A stretch of 64,000 nt of DNA from assembly GCF_030450125.1 (NCBI RefSeq), contig NZ_CP123923.1:5208001-5272000 (forward strand), in the 5' to 3' direction. Below the pieces are notes generated by a model, which saw nothing but the letters and a program-made list of their open reading frames with translations, searched no databases and was not told the origin of the DNA. The DNA is from Streptomyces sp. WP-1. GTDB taxonomy: Bacteria > Actinomycetota > Actinomycetes > Streptomycetales > Streptomycetaceae. A program made the position numbers and the translations under genes. Positions 36,517-45,128 of the stretch are shown here, piece by piece (position 1 is the stretch's first letter; every line of letters starts with the position of its first letter).

Positions 36517-37716
36517 TTAAATACCCTCAGGTGAGGCGGCCAGCGGATCCCGGAACAACGCGTCGAGCAGCACCGAACCACCCGCGACCGCGAGTACGGA
36601 ATCCGGGAAACTCGTCGCCCGCACCGACGCGCTGCGGGAATCACCGGCCGCCTCCCGCAGCGCGTCGAGGCACTCCTCGAAGTGGATGACCCCCACCTCG
36701 GTGACCACGACCGTCTCCGGGTTGAGCACATCGAGCAGCAGCGCGGCCGCCCGTCCCGTCGCCCGCGCCCGCTCCACCAGCAGCCGCCGGGCCACCGCGT
36801 CGCCGGCCGCCGCCGCGGCCACGACATGCATCGGATTCGCCGAGTCGGTGACCCCGGCCGCGCGCGCCCTGCGGCACAACGTCCGCTCTCCCAGCTCCAC
36901 CTGGAGGCAGCCGGTACGACCGCACGGGCACGGCTCGGTGCCGCCGGGCACCGGCAGATGCGCGATGGCGCCGGCCGCGGACCGGGGGCCGTGGTGCACC
37001 TCGTCATGGGTGGCGAACGCCGCGTCGACCACATTGCCCACGAACAGATGCAGCACGCTCCGGCTGCCCCGGGCCCGCCCGAACAGACGCTCCCCGTTCA
37101 CCAGCGCCCGCGCGTGCCCGTCGACCTCGACCGGCAGACCGGTACGGGCGGCGAGCAGCTCCCGCACCGGCACCTCCCGCCAGCCCAGCAGCTCGTGCTC
37201 CACCACGGTGCCCGTCTCCCGGTCCACCCAGCCGCCGACGGCGACCCCGACCCCCAGCGGGCGCCGCCCGGGCGCCTCGGCGAACAGCGCGGCGAGCCCC
37301 TCGGCGGCCCGCGCCAGCACCCGCCCGGGATCGGTCCGGTCATGCTTCAGCTCGCGCCGGGCCAGCACCCGGCCGCGCAGATCCAGCAGCGCCACGGTGG
37401 TGTACGGCACCGCCACATGCACCCCGCCCACCACGAACCGGGCGTCGTCCAGCTCGATCGGCACATGCGGCCGGCCCACCTGCCGCGAGCGGCGCGGCGC
37501 CGGGGACTCCCTGATCAGCCCGAGCCCGGCGAGCCGCGCACAGTGCTCGGTCACCGACGCCGGGGAGAGGCCGGTCAGCCGCGCCACCGTGCTGCGCGCC
37601 ACCGGGCCGTGCTCCAGCACGGACCGCAGCACGGAACTGGCACTGGTGCGCCGCCGGTCGCGCTCGGCGGCGCGGGGCACGGGGGAGACAAGGGTGGACG
37701 CCGCACTGCGGGGCAT
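36517..37716 (-). CDS. ROK-family transcriptional regulator, candidate regulator of the sulfonate operon
   Basis: 399-residue ROK protein. A winged helix-turn-helix (about 25-80: VARSTVARLTGLSPASVTEHCARLAGLGLI) is followed by a ROK fold with the complete zinc motif CPCGRTGCLQ and GVGVAVGGWVD. ATG at 37716 with GAGGACGG; a second ATG at 37749 lacks a ribosome site. It lies upstream of, and parallel to, the sulfonate operon, and a leader-peptide ORF of the sulfur-gene type precedes it. A role in sulfur or organosulfur control is inferred from this; ROK proteins usually sense sugars. Confidence 0.82.
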   Translation of the reverse strand: MPRSAASTLVSPVPRAAERDRRRTSASSVLRSVLEHGPVARSTVARLTGLSPASVTEHCARLAGLGLIRESPAPRRSRQVGRPHVPIELDDARFVVGGVHVAVPYTTVALLDLRGRVLARRELKHDRTDPGRVLARAAEGLAALFAEAPGRRPLGVGVAVGGWVDRETGTVVEHELLGWREVPVRELLAARTGLPVEVDGHARALVNGERLFGRARGSRSVLHLFVGNVVDAAFATHDEVHHGPRSAAGAIAHLPVPGGTEPCPCGRTGCLQVELGERTLCRRARAAGVTDSANPMHVVAAAAAGDAVARRLLVERARATGRAAALLLDVLNPETVVVTEVGVIHFEECLDALREAAGDSRSASVRATSFPDSVLAVAGGSVLLDALFRDPLAASPEGI

Positions 37717-37794
37717 GGAGAACCGTCCTCGGGACCGGAGCCGGTACATCGGAAGACCGGAAAGGACGAGGCGGCGCCGAGCGGCGGGCCGCCC

Positions 37795-37881
37795 CTATCC
37801 CGAACGACGACAGGTGGCCGTGCCCTGGCGCCGCAGGTCGACATAGCGACGCGACGTGAAATACCGGGCCTGCGCAACCAT
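37795..37881 (-). CDS. Leader peptide upstream of the ROK gene (HVDL/YVDL type)
   Basis: 28-residue ORF containing TSRRYVDLRRQGTATC followed by a short basic tail. It has the T-x-R-x-[HY]-V-D-L-x-R pattern and late Cys of the 'putative leader peptides' found in Streptomyces ahead of sulfur and other genes. The ATG at 37881 is seven bases after a TAGCTT -10 box, so the transcript starts at the peptide. The ROK gene begins 78 bp further on. Confidence 0.7.
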   Translation of the reverse strand: MVAQARYFTSRRYVDLRRQGTATCRRSG

Positions 37882-37888
37882 GCCCCCG

Positions 37889-37894
37889 AAGCTA
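37889..37894 (-). promoter_or_regulatory. -10 box (TAGCTT) of the ROK leader peptide
   Basis: TANNNT match on the minus strand, 7 bp from the leader ATG. A TGGGCA 17 bp further upstream is a weak -35. Confidence 0.5.
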
Positions 37895-38200
37895 GCAAAC
37901 CCCCCGACCACTGCCCACCCCTCGCCCACCGACCGAGACGGCCGGGAACCCCCGCGGCGGGAGCCGCCGCCCCTTTGGTGGATCCCTACAGACCCGCAGC
38001 CGGCCCCCGAGGTCTGCTGGAGCACCCCACCTCCGTGACCGTCGTCACGCCGTACCCGGTGTGAACGGCACTCTTTGTGCGGAGCCCACCAAGCTGTCGA
38101 TCAACCCTTTGTCGAGCGCTGACGGTGATCGGGTTCGGGGCGCCGGTATAGCGTCGCGATGTCCCACCTGTCCCTGCCCCCTTCACCCCGCGGAGTCCCC

Positions 38201-38782
38201 ATGAGCACCGCCACCGTCAGCGCCCGTCCGGGTGCCGTCCTCGCCGATCTGCTGCCCGCGTCCCGCGCCCGTGACGCCGTCCTCGTGCTCGGCGGTGCCG
38301 CGCTCACCGGGCTCGCCGCCCAGCTGTCGGTGCCCGTGCCCGGCTCCCCGGTGCCGGTGACCGGCCAGACCTTCGCCGCGCTGCTGGTCGGCACCGCGCT
38401 CGGTGCCCGCCGCGGCTTCCTCTCCCTCGCCCTGTACACCGTGGCCGGCATGATCGGCGTGCCGTGGTTCGCGGAGGGCGACTCCGGCACCGGCGCGGTC
38501 TCCTTCGGCTACGTCCTCGGCATGCTGCTCGCCTCCGCCGTCGTGGGCGCCCTCGCCCGCCGCGGCGCCGACCGCTCCCCGCTGCGCACGGCCGGCACGA
38601 TGATCCTCGGCTCGGCCGTCATCTACGCCGTCGGCGTCCCCTACCTGGCCCTGGCCGCCCACCTCTCCCTCGGCCAGGCGGTAGCCGCCGGCCTCGTCCC
38701 GTTCCTGATCGGCGACGCCCTCAAGGCCGCCCTCGCGATGGGTCTGCTGCCGACCGCGTGGAAGTTCGCCGGCAAGCGCTGA
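38201..38782 (+). CDS. bioY: Biotin transporter substrate-specificity component
   Basis: 193-residue S-component of an energy-coupling-factor biotin transporter, about six helices. Family residues are visible in AAQLSVPVPGSPVPVTGQTF and GARRGFLSLALYTVAGMIGVPWF. No bioM/bioN neighbours are present, so it works alone or with a shared ECF module. ATG at 38201 with GGAG; an in-frame ATG at 38159 lies next to the TATAGCGT -10-like box and is probably too early. It ends at a strong bidirectional hairpin. Confidence 0.93.
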   Translation: MSTATVSARPGAVLADLLPASRARDAVLVLGGAALTGLAAQLSVPVPGSPVPVTGQTFAALLVGTALGARRGFLSLALYTVAGMIGVPWFAEGDSGTGAVSFGYVLGMLLASAVVGALARRGADRSPLRTAGTMILGSAVIYAVGVPYLALAAHLSLGQAVAAGLVPFLIGDALKAALAMGLLPTAWKFAGKR

Positions 38783-38799
38783 GCGCCCACCGGCACACG

Positions 38800-38848
38800 A
38801 CGACGGCCGCGGGGCCCGACGAACTTCGTCGGGCCCCGCGGCCGTCGT
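38800..38848. terminator. Very strong bidirectional terminator between bioY and permease
   Basis: Perfect 23-bp stem (38800-38822 with 38826-38848) with loop ACT. It is the longest perfect hairpin in the window and lies between convergent genes. Confidence 0.92.
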
Positions 38849-38864
38849 ACGTGCGAGGACCGGG

Positions 38865-40286
38865 TCAGCCGATGGAGACCTTGTCCGTCGCGGCCTCGGC
38901 GGCCGGCGCCGGGCGGTCGCCGGTGACCTTCTGCTTGATGAACGCGATGGCCACCACGATCGCCGCGACCAGCAGCGACAGCAGCACGGTCTCCCGGCCG
39001 TCGTGCTCGGTGTCGAAGAGCATGTACACCAGGACCGCCACGATCACCGCGGCCGCCGCCCAGGTCAGGTACGGGTACAGCCACATCCGCACGACGAGCT
39101 TCTCCGGCGCCTCGCGCTGGATGATCCGGCGCATCCGCAGCTGCGAGAAGCAGATGACCAGCCACACGAACAGGGCCACCGCACCACTGGAGTTGACCAG
39201 GAAGAGGAAGACGGTGTCCGGGAACTCGTAGTTGAAGAAGACCGCCACGAAGCCGAAGACGACCGACGCGAGGATCGCCGCCATCGGCACACCGCGCGAG
39301 GTGGTGCGGGCGAACGCCTTCGGCGCGTCACCGCGCTGGCCGAGCGAGAAGGCCATCCGGGAGGCCGTGTACAGACCGGAGTTGAGACAGGACAGCACCG
39401 CGGTCAGCACGATGACGTTCATGATCTGGCCGGCGTGCGCGATCCCGAGGGAGTTCAGCGCGGCGACGTACGAGCCCTGCTTCACCAGCGACGCGTCGTT
39501 CCACGGCAGCAGCGTGACCACGACGAGGATCGAGCCGAGGTAGAAGACACCGATACGCCAGATGATGCTGTTGGTGGCCTTGGTGACCGCGCGCTGCGGG
39601 TCCTCGGACTCACCGGCGGCCAGGGTGGCGATCTCGCTGCCCATGAAGGAGAAGACGACCAGCAGCACACCGGTGAGGATCGCTCCCGGACCGTGCGGCA
39701 GGAATCCGCCGTGATCGGTGAGGTTGGCGAAGGACGCCTTGTCGGTGTGCGCGCCCGGCAGCACACCGAAGATCGCGAGCAGGCCGACGACGATGAACGC
39801 GCCGATCGCCACGACCTTGATACCGGCGAACCAGAACTCGAACTCGCCGTAGGAACCGACCGATACGAGGTTCGACGCGGTCAGCACCAGCATCACGATG
39901 AGGGCCCAGCCCCACTGCGGCACCGCCGGTACCCAGCCCGCCAGGATCTTCGCGCCGGCCGTTCCCTCGACCGCGAGCACGACGACCCAGAAGAACCAGT
40001 ACAGCCAGCCGATGGAGAAACCGGCCCAGCGGCCGAGCGCGCGGTCGGCGTGCTCGGAGAAGGAGCCGGAGGTCGGGTTGGCGGCGGACATCTCGCCCAG
40101 CATTCGCATCACGAGGACGACGAGGGTGCCGACGAGGGCGTAGGACAGCAGAATGCCCGGTCCGGCCGCGGCGATGCCGGAGCTGGAGCCGACGAACAGT
40201 CCGGCGCCGATCACACCGCCGATGGCGATCATCGTCAGGTGCCGGTTCTTGAGGCCTGCTTGAAGTCCGGAACCAGGAGGGGTCAT
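38865..40286 (-). CDS. Amino-acid permease (APC/AAT family), copy 2
   Basis: 473-residue 12-helix amino-acid/proton symporter, GabP-like. The first-helix signature HLTMIAIGGVIGAGLFVGSS and GEMSAANPTSGSFSEHADRALG are clear. It shares long blocks with the permease at 29855 (for example the EAPEKLVVRMW loop), so they are paralogues. ATG at 40286. The upstream region contains an 11-bp tandem repeat that may be an operator. Substrate unknown; GABA, aromatic or other neutral amino acids are possible. Confidence 0.88.
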   Translation of the reverse strand: MTPPGSGLQAGLKNRHLTMIAIGGVIGAGLFVGSSSGIAAAGPGILLSYALVGTLVVLVMRMLGEMSAANPTSGSFSEHADRALGRWAGFSIGWLYWFFWVVVLAVEGTAGAKILAGWVPAVPQWGWALIVMLVLTASNLVSVGSYGEFEFWFAGIKVVAIGAFIVVGLLAIFGVLPGAHTDKASFANLTDHGGFLPHGPGAILTGVLLVVFSFMGSEIATLAAGESEDPQRAVTKATNSIIWRIGVFYLGSILVVVTLLPWNDASLVKQGSYVAALNSLGIAHAGQIMNVIVLTAVLSCLNSGLYTASRMAFSLGQRGDAPKAFARTTSRGVPMAAILASVVFGFVAVFFNYEFPDTVFLFLVNSSGAVALFVWLVICFSQLRMRRIIQREAPEKLVVRMWLYPYLTWAAAAVIVAVLVYMLFDTEHDGRETVLLSLLVAAIVVAIAFIKQKVTGDRPAPAAEAATDKVSIG

Positions 40287-40603
40287 GGACGGATTCCTTT
40301 GCGCCTGTTGAGCGGGGGTCCTCGTACGGAAACGGGGGTGCCCGTTGCGGGGTCCGGTACGGGATTCGTACGAGCGGTGTACGAGTCGGTCCAGTGAATC
40401 CGAGGCGAACGAATTCGGGAACCTCTGAATCCGGATTGTTACTTGAGGTTCCCTTGAGGTTCTATGGCCCTGCTCACATTTGACGACGAAATCCGTAGGT
40501 ATCCGGGTGTCACATGAGTCACCTCCGGACTCCTTGACGGACGCCCTTCGAATGCCGTGGACCCCCGGCTGCTGCCCCGATTCCGGCGTGTCACACTCGT
40601 GTC
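40287..40603. other. Divergent intergenic region between permease and rpiB
   Basis: About 317 bp without a supported gene. It contains two tandem copies of CTTGAGGTTC at 40442-40451 and 40453-40462 (11-bp period). A CACACT box lies six bases before the rpiB ATG. The repeat may be a regulator site for the permease. Confidence 0.55.
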
Positions 40604-41089
40604 ATGCGCGTGTACCTCGGCTCCGACCATGCGGGCTTCGAACTCAAGAACCACCTCGTCGAGTGGCTCAAGGCGGCGGGGCACGAGCCCGTCGACTGCG
40701 GGCCGCACATCTACGACGCCCAGGACGACTACCCGCCCTTCTGCCTGCGCGCCGCCGAGCGCACGGCCGCCGACGCCGACGCCCTCGGCATCGTGATCGG
40801 CGGCTCCGGCAACGGGGAGCAGATCGCCGCGAACAAGGTGAAGGGCGTGCGCGCGGCGCTGGCCTGGAGCGAGGAGACGGCCTCGCTCGGCCGTCAGCAC
40901 AACAACGCCAACGTGGTGGCCGTCGGTGCGCGCATGCACAGCACCGAGGAGGCGACCAAGTTCGTCGAGACCTTCCTCGGCACCCCGTTCTCCGGTGACG
41001 AGCGCCACATCCGCCGCATCGACATGCTGAGCGACTACGAGTCGACGGGCGACCTCCCCCCGGTCCCCGCCCACCACCCCCAGCAGTAG
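40604..41089 (+). CDS. rpiB: Ribose-5-phosphate isomerase B
   Basis: 161-residue isomerase that interconverts ribose-5-phosphate and ribulose-5-phosphate in the pentose phosphate pathway. Visible: N-terminal VYLGSDHAGFELK, the phosphate loop VIGGSGNGEQIAANKVKGVRAA, and the HNNANVVAVGAR motif. The acid/base is the Glu in GNGEQ as in mycobacterial RpiB, not the Cys of E. coli. Probably leaderless ATG at 40604. It corresponds to SCO2627 by memory. Confidence 0.95.
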   Translation: MRVYLGSDHAGFELKNHLVEWLKAAGHEPVDCGPHIYDAQDDYPPFCLRAAERTAADADALGIVIGGSGNGEQIAANKVKGVRAALAWSEETASLGRQHNNANVVAVGARMHSTEEATKFVETFLGTPFSGDERHIRRIDMLSDYESTGDLPPVPAHHPQQ

Positions 41090-41324
41090 CCCTCTCCCTC
41101 CTCCACCTGCGCCCACCCCTCGCCGACGCGCTCGGCGGCGGGTGGGCGTCGTGCGTGACGGGGGACCTTCCGGACGCCGCGGGGCGGCCGGGGAGGCGGA
41201 TCGCCGGCCGGCCGGATGCGGGAGGGGCGACCGGGGAACGCGCCTAGGCTGAGGGGCGAGGGCCGCCCTCCGGCCGCATGGGCCGGGTGGGCGGGCGGGA
41301 GAGAAGACGAAAGGACGGCCCGCC

Positions 41325-42134
41325 TTGCCGGAAGGGCACACGATTCACCGGTTGGCACAGGACTACGCCGCCCGATTCCAGGGCACGGCCCCCCGCGTCA
41401 CCAGCCCCCAGGGCAAGTTCTCCGACGCCGCCGCCCTGCTGGACCGTGCCGAGCTGACCGCCACCGAGGCCCACGGCAAGCACCTGTTCCTGCGCTTCCG
41501 CGACAGCGACTGGGTCCATGTCCACCTCGGCCTGTTCGGCAAGGTCGGCTTCGGCGACGCCCCCGCGCCCCCGCCCACCGACACCGTCCGGCTCCGGCTC
41601 GCGAACGACCTGTCGTACGTCGATCTGCGCGGCCCCACCACCTGCGCCCTGATCACCGACGACGAGAAACGCGCCGTCCACCGTCGCCTCGGCCCCGACC
41701 CGCTCCGCGAGGACGCCGACCCGGCGGCGGCGTACCGCAGGATCAGCCGCAGCCGTACGACGATCGCCGCCCTGCTCATGGACCAGAAGATCGTGGCCGG
41801 CGTCGGCAACGTCTACCGCGCCGAGGTCCTCTTCCGGCACGGCATCGACCCCTACCGCGCGGGCCGCGACCTCACCCCCGCCGAATGGGACGCGATCTGG
41901 ACCGACCTCGCCGCCCTGATGCGCGAGGGCGTGCGCAACAACCGGATCGACACCGTACGGCCCGAGCACACCCCCGAGGCCATGGGCCGCCCGCCCCGCG
42001 TGGACGACCACGGCGGCGAGGTCTACGTCTACCGCCGCGCCACCCAGCCCTGCCACATCTGCGGCGACCACATCCGCACCGCGGGGCTCGCCGCCCGCAA
42101 TCTGTTCTGGTGCCCCACCTGTCAGAAGCGCTGA
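41325..42134 (+). CDS. nei: Endonuclease VIII-like DNA glycosylase (Nei/Fpg family)
   Basis: 269-residue bifunctional DNA glycosylase/AP lyase for oxidised pyrimidines and abasic sites. After Met removal the catalytic Pro is exposed (PEGHTIH; Pro2 and Glu3). The helix-two-turn-helix block LLMDQKIVAGVGNVYRAE and the C-terminal zinc finger CHICGDHIRTAG...CPTCQ are intact. TTG start at 41325 with AAGGA. Actinobacterial Nei proteins of this form prefer abasic or oxidised sites. Independent of its neighbours. Confidence 0.92.
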   Translation: MPEGHTIHRLAQDYAARFQGTAPRVTSPQGKFSDAAALLDRAELTATEAHGKHLFLRFRDSDWVHVHLGLFGKVGFGDAPAPPPTDTVRLRLANDLSYVDLRGPTTCALITDDEKRAVHRRLGPDPLREDADPAAAYRRISRSRTTIAALLMDQKIVAGVGNVYRAEVLFRHGIDPYRAGRDLTPAEWDAIWTDLAALMREGVRNNRIDTVRPEHTPEAMGRPPRVDDHGGEVYVYRRATQPCHICGDHIRTAGLAARNLFWCPTCQKR

Positions 42135-42259
42135 CACCCCTTCGGGTGGGTTTACGGAATTCCGGTGCCTGAGCGAACCTGTGAACCCGAGCCCCGCACG
42201 GGGGACAAGCAGGACCTCCCGTGCCAACGGGCCGGTGCGATGGATAGGGTCCCGAACTA

Positions 42260-43432
42260 ATGGCAGCAGGACGAGAGACGCGCGCGAAGGCCGACACGCT
42301 CACGGCCCGGTGGAAGATGCAGTGGCACCGGGCCCGCGTCGGGCTGCGCAGAAGCGCCGTCGACTACTTCCGCGGCGACGGCTCCGACTGGATCGCCTTC
42401 GCGGGACTCCTGCTGACCGTCCCCGTCCTCGCCGCCCTGACCCTGTTCGACTCCGTGTGGTGCTCCCCGGCCATGCTCGTCCTGCCGATCGTCGCCGGCG
42501 GGCTGCTGCTGCGCCCGGCCAGCCTGCTCGGCCTGTACGCGACGGCGGCCACCGCGCTGATCGTGGAGTCGGTACGCCTCGGCCCGTACACCGAGGGTCC
42601 CTCGCGCGTCACCCCGGGCGTCGTCCTGGTGGTGGCCGCCTGCGGTTTCTTCGGCCTGCTCACCGCCCAGTTCCGCAGCCGCGTCGGCGTGCCCTGGCGG
42701 CGCGGCGGCACCATGCTGTTCGACCTGCGCGAGCGGATCCGGGTGCAGTCCACCCTGCCCAAGCTGCCCCAGGGCTGGCACCACGAGATGGCCCTGCGGC
42801 CCGCCGGCGGCCAGTCCTTCTCCGGCGACTTCGTGGTGGCCGCCCGCACCAACGGCGGCCGCACCCTGGAGGTCGTCCTCACCGACGTCTCCGGCAAGGG
42901 CATGGACGCCGGCTCCCGCGCCCTCCTGCTGTCCGGCGCCTTCGGCGGACTGCTCGGTTCGCTGCCCCCGCACGCCTTCCTGCCCGCCGCCAACGGCTAT
43001 CTGCTCCGCCAGGACTGGGACGAGGGCTTCGCCACCTCCATCCACCTCGTCCTGGACCTCGACTCCGGGGACTACGAGCTGTACTCCGCGGGCCATCCGC
43101 CGGGCCTCCAGCTCAGCGCCGGCACCGGCCGCTGGGAGGAGAAGTCCGCCGAGGGCCCGCTCCTCGGCGTCTACGACGGCGCCCAGTTCGACGCCGTCAA
43201 GGGCTCACTGCGCCCCGGCGACGTCCTGATGCTCTTCACCGACGGCCTGGTGGAGACCTCCGACCGCGACATCGTCGAGGGCATCGACCGCCTCACCGGC
43301 GAGGCCGACCGCTATGTCGCCGGCGGCTTCCACGGCGCCGCCTGGCATCTCATCGAGGCCGTCGCCAAGGACGTCAACGACGACAGGGCGCTGCTGCTGA
43401 TCTGCCGCGAGTCCGCCGCCCACGCCCGCTGA
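42260..43432 (+). CDS. Membrane-anchored SpoIIE/PP2C-type serine phosphatase
   Basis: 390 residues. Three to four transmembrane helices (about 45-145) are followed by a PP2C-like SpoIIE domain. Metal-binding blocks are visible: SGDFVVAAR, VLTDVSGKGMDAGSRALLL, and VLMLFTDGLVETSDRD with the terminal NDDRALLLI. It would dephosphorylate an anti-sigma-factor antagonist; no anti-sigma pair is near. ATG at 42260 follows a TAGGGT box closely, so the leader is short. Widely present in many copies in Streptomyces. Confidence 0.9.
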   Translation: MAAGRETRAKADTLTARWKMQWHRARVGLRRSAVDYFRGDGSDWIAFAGLLLTVPVLAALTLFDSVWCSPAMLVLPIVAGGLLLRPASLLGLYATAATALIVESVRLGPYTEGPSRVTPGVVLVVAACGFFGLLTAQFRSRVGVPWRRGGTMLFDLRERIRVQSTLPKLPQGWHHEMALRPAGGQSFSGDFVVAARTNGGRTLEVVLTDVSGKGMDAGSRALLLSGAFGGLLGSLPPHAFLPAANGYLLRQDWDEGFATSIHLVLDLDSGDYELYSAGHPPGLQLSAGTGRWEEKSAEGPLLGVYDGAQFDAVKGSLRPGDVLMLFTDGLVETSDRDIVEGIDRLTGEADRYVAGGFHGAAWHLIEAVAKDVNDDRALLLICRESAAHAR

Positions 43433-43457
43433 CGGACGACCCCCGGAGAGTGCCCGT

Positions 43458-43907
43458 ATGACATCACCGCTCACCCTCGCCGACGTCGAGGCCCTCGCCC
43501 GTGCCGCGCACGAAGGGCAGCGGGACAAGGCGGGCCGGCCGTACGCCGAACACCTCGCCGCCGTCGCCGAGGGCGTCCGTGCCCGCGGGGGCGACACCGA
43601 GCAGATCGCGGCGGCCTGGCTGCACGACGCCGTGGAGGACGACGCGCTGAGCCGCGCCTGGCTGGCCGGGGCCGCGCTCACCCCGCGCACCAAGGCCATC
43701 GTGGACGCCGTCACGAAGCGCGCGGGGGAGGAGCCGGGGGCGTACGCCCGGCGCATCCTCGACACCCCGGGCGCGCTGCTGGTCAAGGAGGCGGACCTGG
43801 CGCACAACGCCGACCCGGACCGGCTCGCCGTACTGGACGAACCGACCCGGAGACGACTGACCGAGAAGTACACGCGGATGCGCGCCCTCCTCGGTCTCGA
43901 CGCCTGA
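43458..43907 (+). CDS. RelA/SpoT-type HD phosphohydrolase, small alarmone hydrolase-like
   Basis: 149-residue single-domain protein. It keeps the HD hydrolase pattern of RelA/SpoT: H in AHEGQRDKAGRPYAEHLAAVA, the HD pair in AAAWLHDAVEDD, and the final Asp in VKEADLAHNADPDRL. There is no synthetase or regulatory domain, so it resembles metazoan Mesh1 and bacterial SAH proteins, which hydrolyse (p)ppGpp or other nucleotides with Mn. ATG at 43458 with GGAGAG, 25 bp after the phosphatase gene, so the two may be cotranscribed. Confidence 0.75.
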   Translation: MTSPLTLADVEALARAAHEGQRDKAGRPYAEHLAAVAEGVRARGGDTEQIAAAWLHDAVEDDALSRAWLAGAALTPRTKAIVDAVTKRAGEEPGAYARRILDTPGALLVKEADLAHNADPDRLAVLDEPTRRRLTEKYTRMRALLGLDA

Positions 43908-43940
43908 CTTGCGGTCTCGGGTGCCTCAGGGCCTCGGGCC

Positions 43941-45128
43941 TCAGACGCCCGCCTTCACCGGCTCCCGCTCCCCGCGCTGCCGCGCGCGGGCCAGTTCGGT
44001 GGCGTCCTGGACGAAGGCCCAGGCCATCCTGGGCTCCATGGCGAAGCGGAACACCCGTTGCACCGGCTTGGTGCACAGGACGGTGACGGTGGCCACCGCG
44101 AGGACGGTGACGACGGCCGAGCCGTAGTCGCCGTAGCGCTGGGCGATGTCGAAGCCGCCGAGGAAGAGCACGCTCTTGATGACGAAGCCGTGCAGCAGAT
44201 AGCCGTACAGGGTGCCCGCGCCGAGCGCGGTGAACCAGGTGCGGCGGCCCGGCACCCAGGCCAGGAAGCAGGCGGTCAGCAGCACCGCGCAGCCGAACAT
44301 GGCCAGCGTCATCAGCGGCCCGATCCACCAGGGGGCGCCGAGTTCCTGGGCGGCGTTCTGGCGGTAGAACCAGTTGTCGTTCATGTGCGGCGCGGTCCAC
44401 CAGCCGATGGCCAGCGCCGCCGCGAACACCGGCAGCGACAGGATCCGCATCCGGCGCGTGCGCATCAGCGCGAAGTGCTCCGGCTTCAGCAGCAGTCCGA
44501 GGACGAAACACGGCAGGAACTGGAGGATGCGGCCGAAGTCCAGGCTGTCGTCCACCCCCGGGGTGACCGATCCGATCATGGCCAGCCCGAGCGCGACCGG
44601 CAGCGGCCAGCGCACCAGCTTCCACAGCGGGCTGGTCATCCGCCACACGAACAGCGCGAGCAGAAACCACGTCAGGTAGTACGGCGAGAAGAGGTCGATC
44701 GGGCCGCCCATGTGACCGGCGTACCGCTTGAACAGCGAGTAGGCGAGCTGGAACAGCACATAGGGCACCGCGACGCCGGTGACCAGGCGCTTCAGCCGGT
44801 CGGGGCGCATGTCGAAACTGCGGGAGAAATAGCCGGAGATGACGATGAACGCCGGCATGTGGAACGTGTAGACGACGTTGTACAGGTCTTCGAGGGCCCG
44901 GTTGTCCGTCTTCAGCGGGGACCAGGAGTGCCCGATCGCCACCAGCGCGATCGCCAGGTACTTGGCGTTGTCGAAGAACGGATCGCGCTCCTTGCCGGGT
45001 CTGCCCGCCTTCGCCTGCTCCTCCTGCGCACGCTGCGGGGCACGCGGTCCGGGCACTCCATCCGCCGGCGACTGTGCCGGGGGGAGCGGCCGTGGGTTCT
45101 GGCCGGGGGACGAGGCGGCGTCAAACAT
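43941..45128 (-). CDS. Integral membrane acyltransferase (acyltransferase-3 family)
   Basis: 395 residues. A Pro/Ala-rich cytoplasmic N-terminus of about 50 residues is followed by ten or so helices. The family signature is visible at the first helix (RDPFFDNAKYLAIALVAIGHSW, His catalytic) and in YTFHMPAFIVISGYFSR. Such enzymes add acyl groups to cell-envelope sugars or to secondary metabolites. ATG at 45128 is seven bases after TAGGGT, so leaderless; the longer frame to 45179 is upstream of that start. Target unknown. Confidence 0.87.
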   Translation of the reverse strand: MFDAASSPGQNPRPLPPAQSPADGVPGPRAPQRAQEEQAKAGRPGKERDPFFDNAKYLAIALVAIGHSWSPLKTDNRALEDLYNVVYTFHMPAFIVISGYFSRSFDMRPDRLKRLVTGVAVPYVLFQLAYSLFKRYAGHMGGPIDLFSPYYLTWFLLALFVWRMTSPLWKLVRWPLPVALGLAMIGSVTPGVDDSLDFGRILQFLPCFVLGLLLKPEHFALMRTRRMRILSLPVFAAALAIGWWTAPHMNDNWFYRQNAAQELGAPWWIGPLMTLAMFGCAVLLTACFLAWVPGRRTWFTALGAGTLYGYLLHGFVIKSVLFLGGFDIAQRYGDYGSAVVTVLAVATVTVLCTKPVQRVFRFAMEPRMAWAFVQDATELARARQRGEREPVKAGV

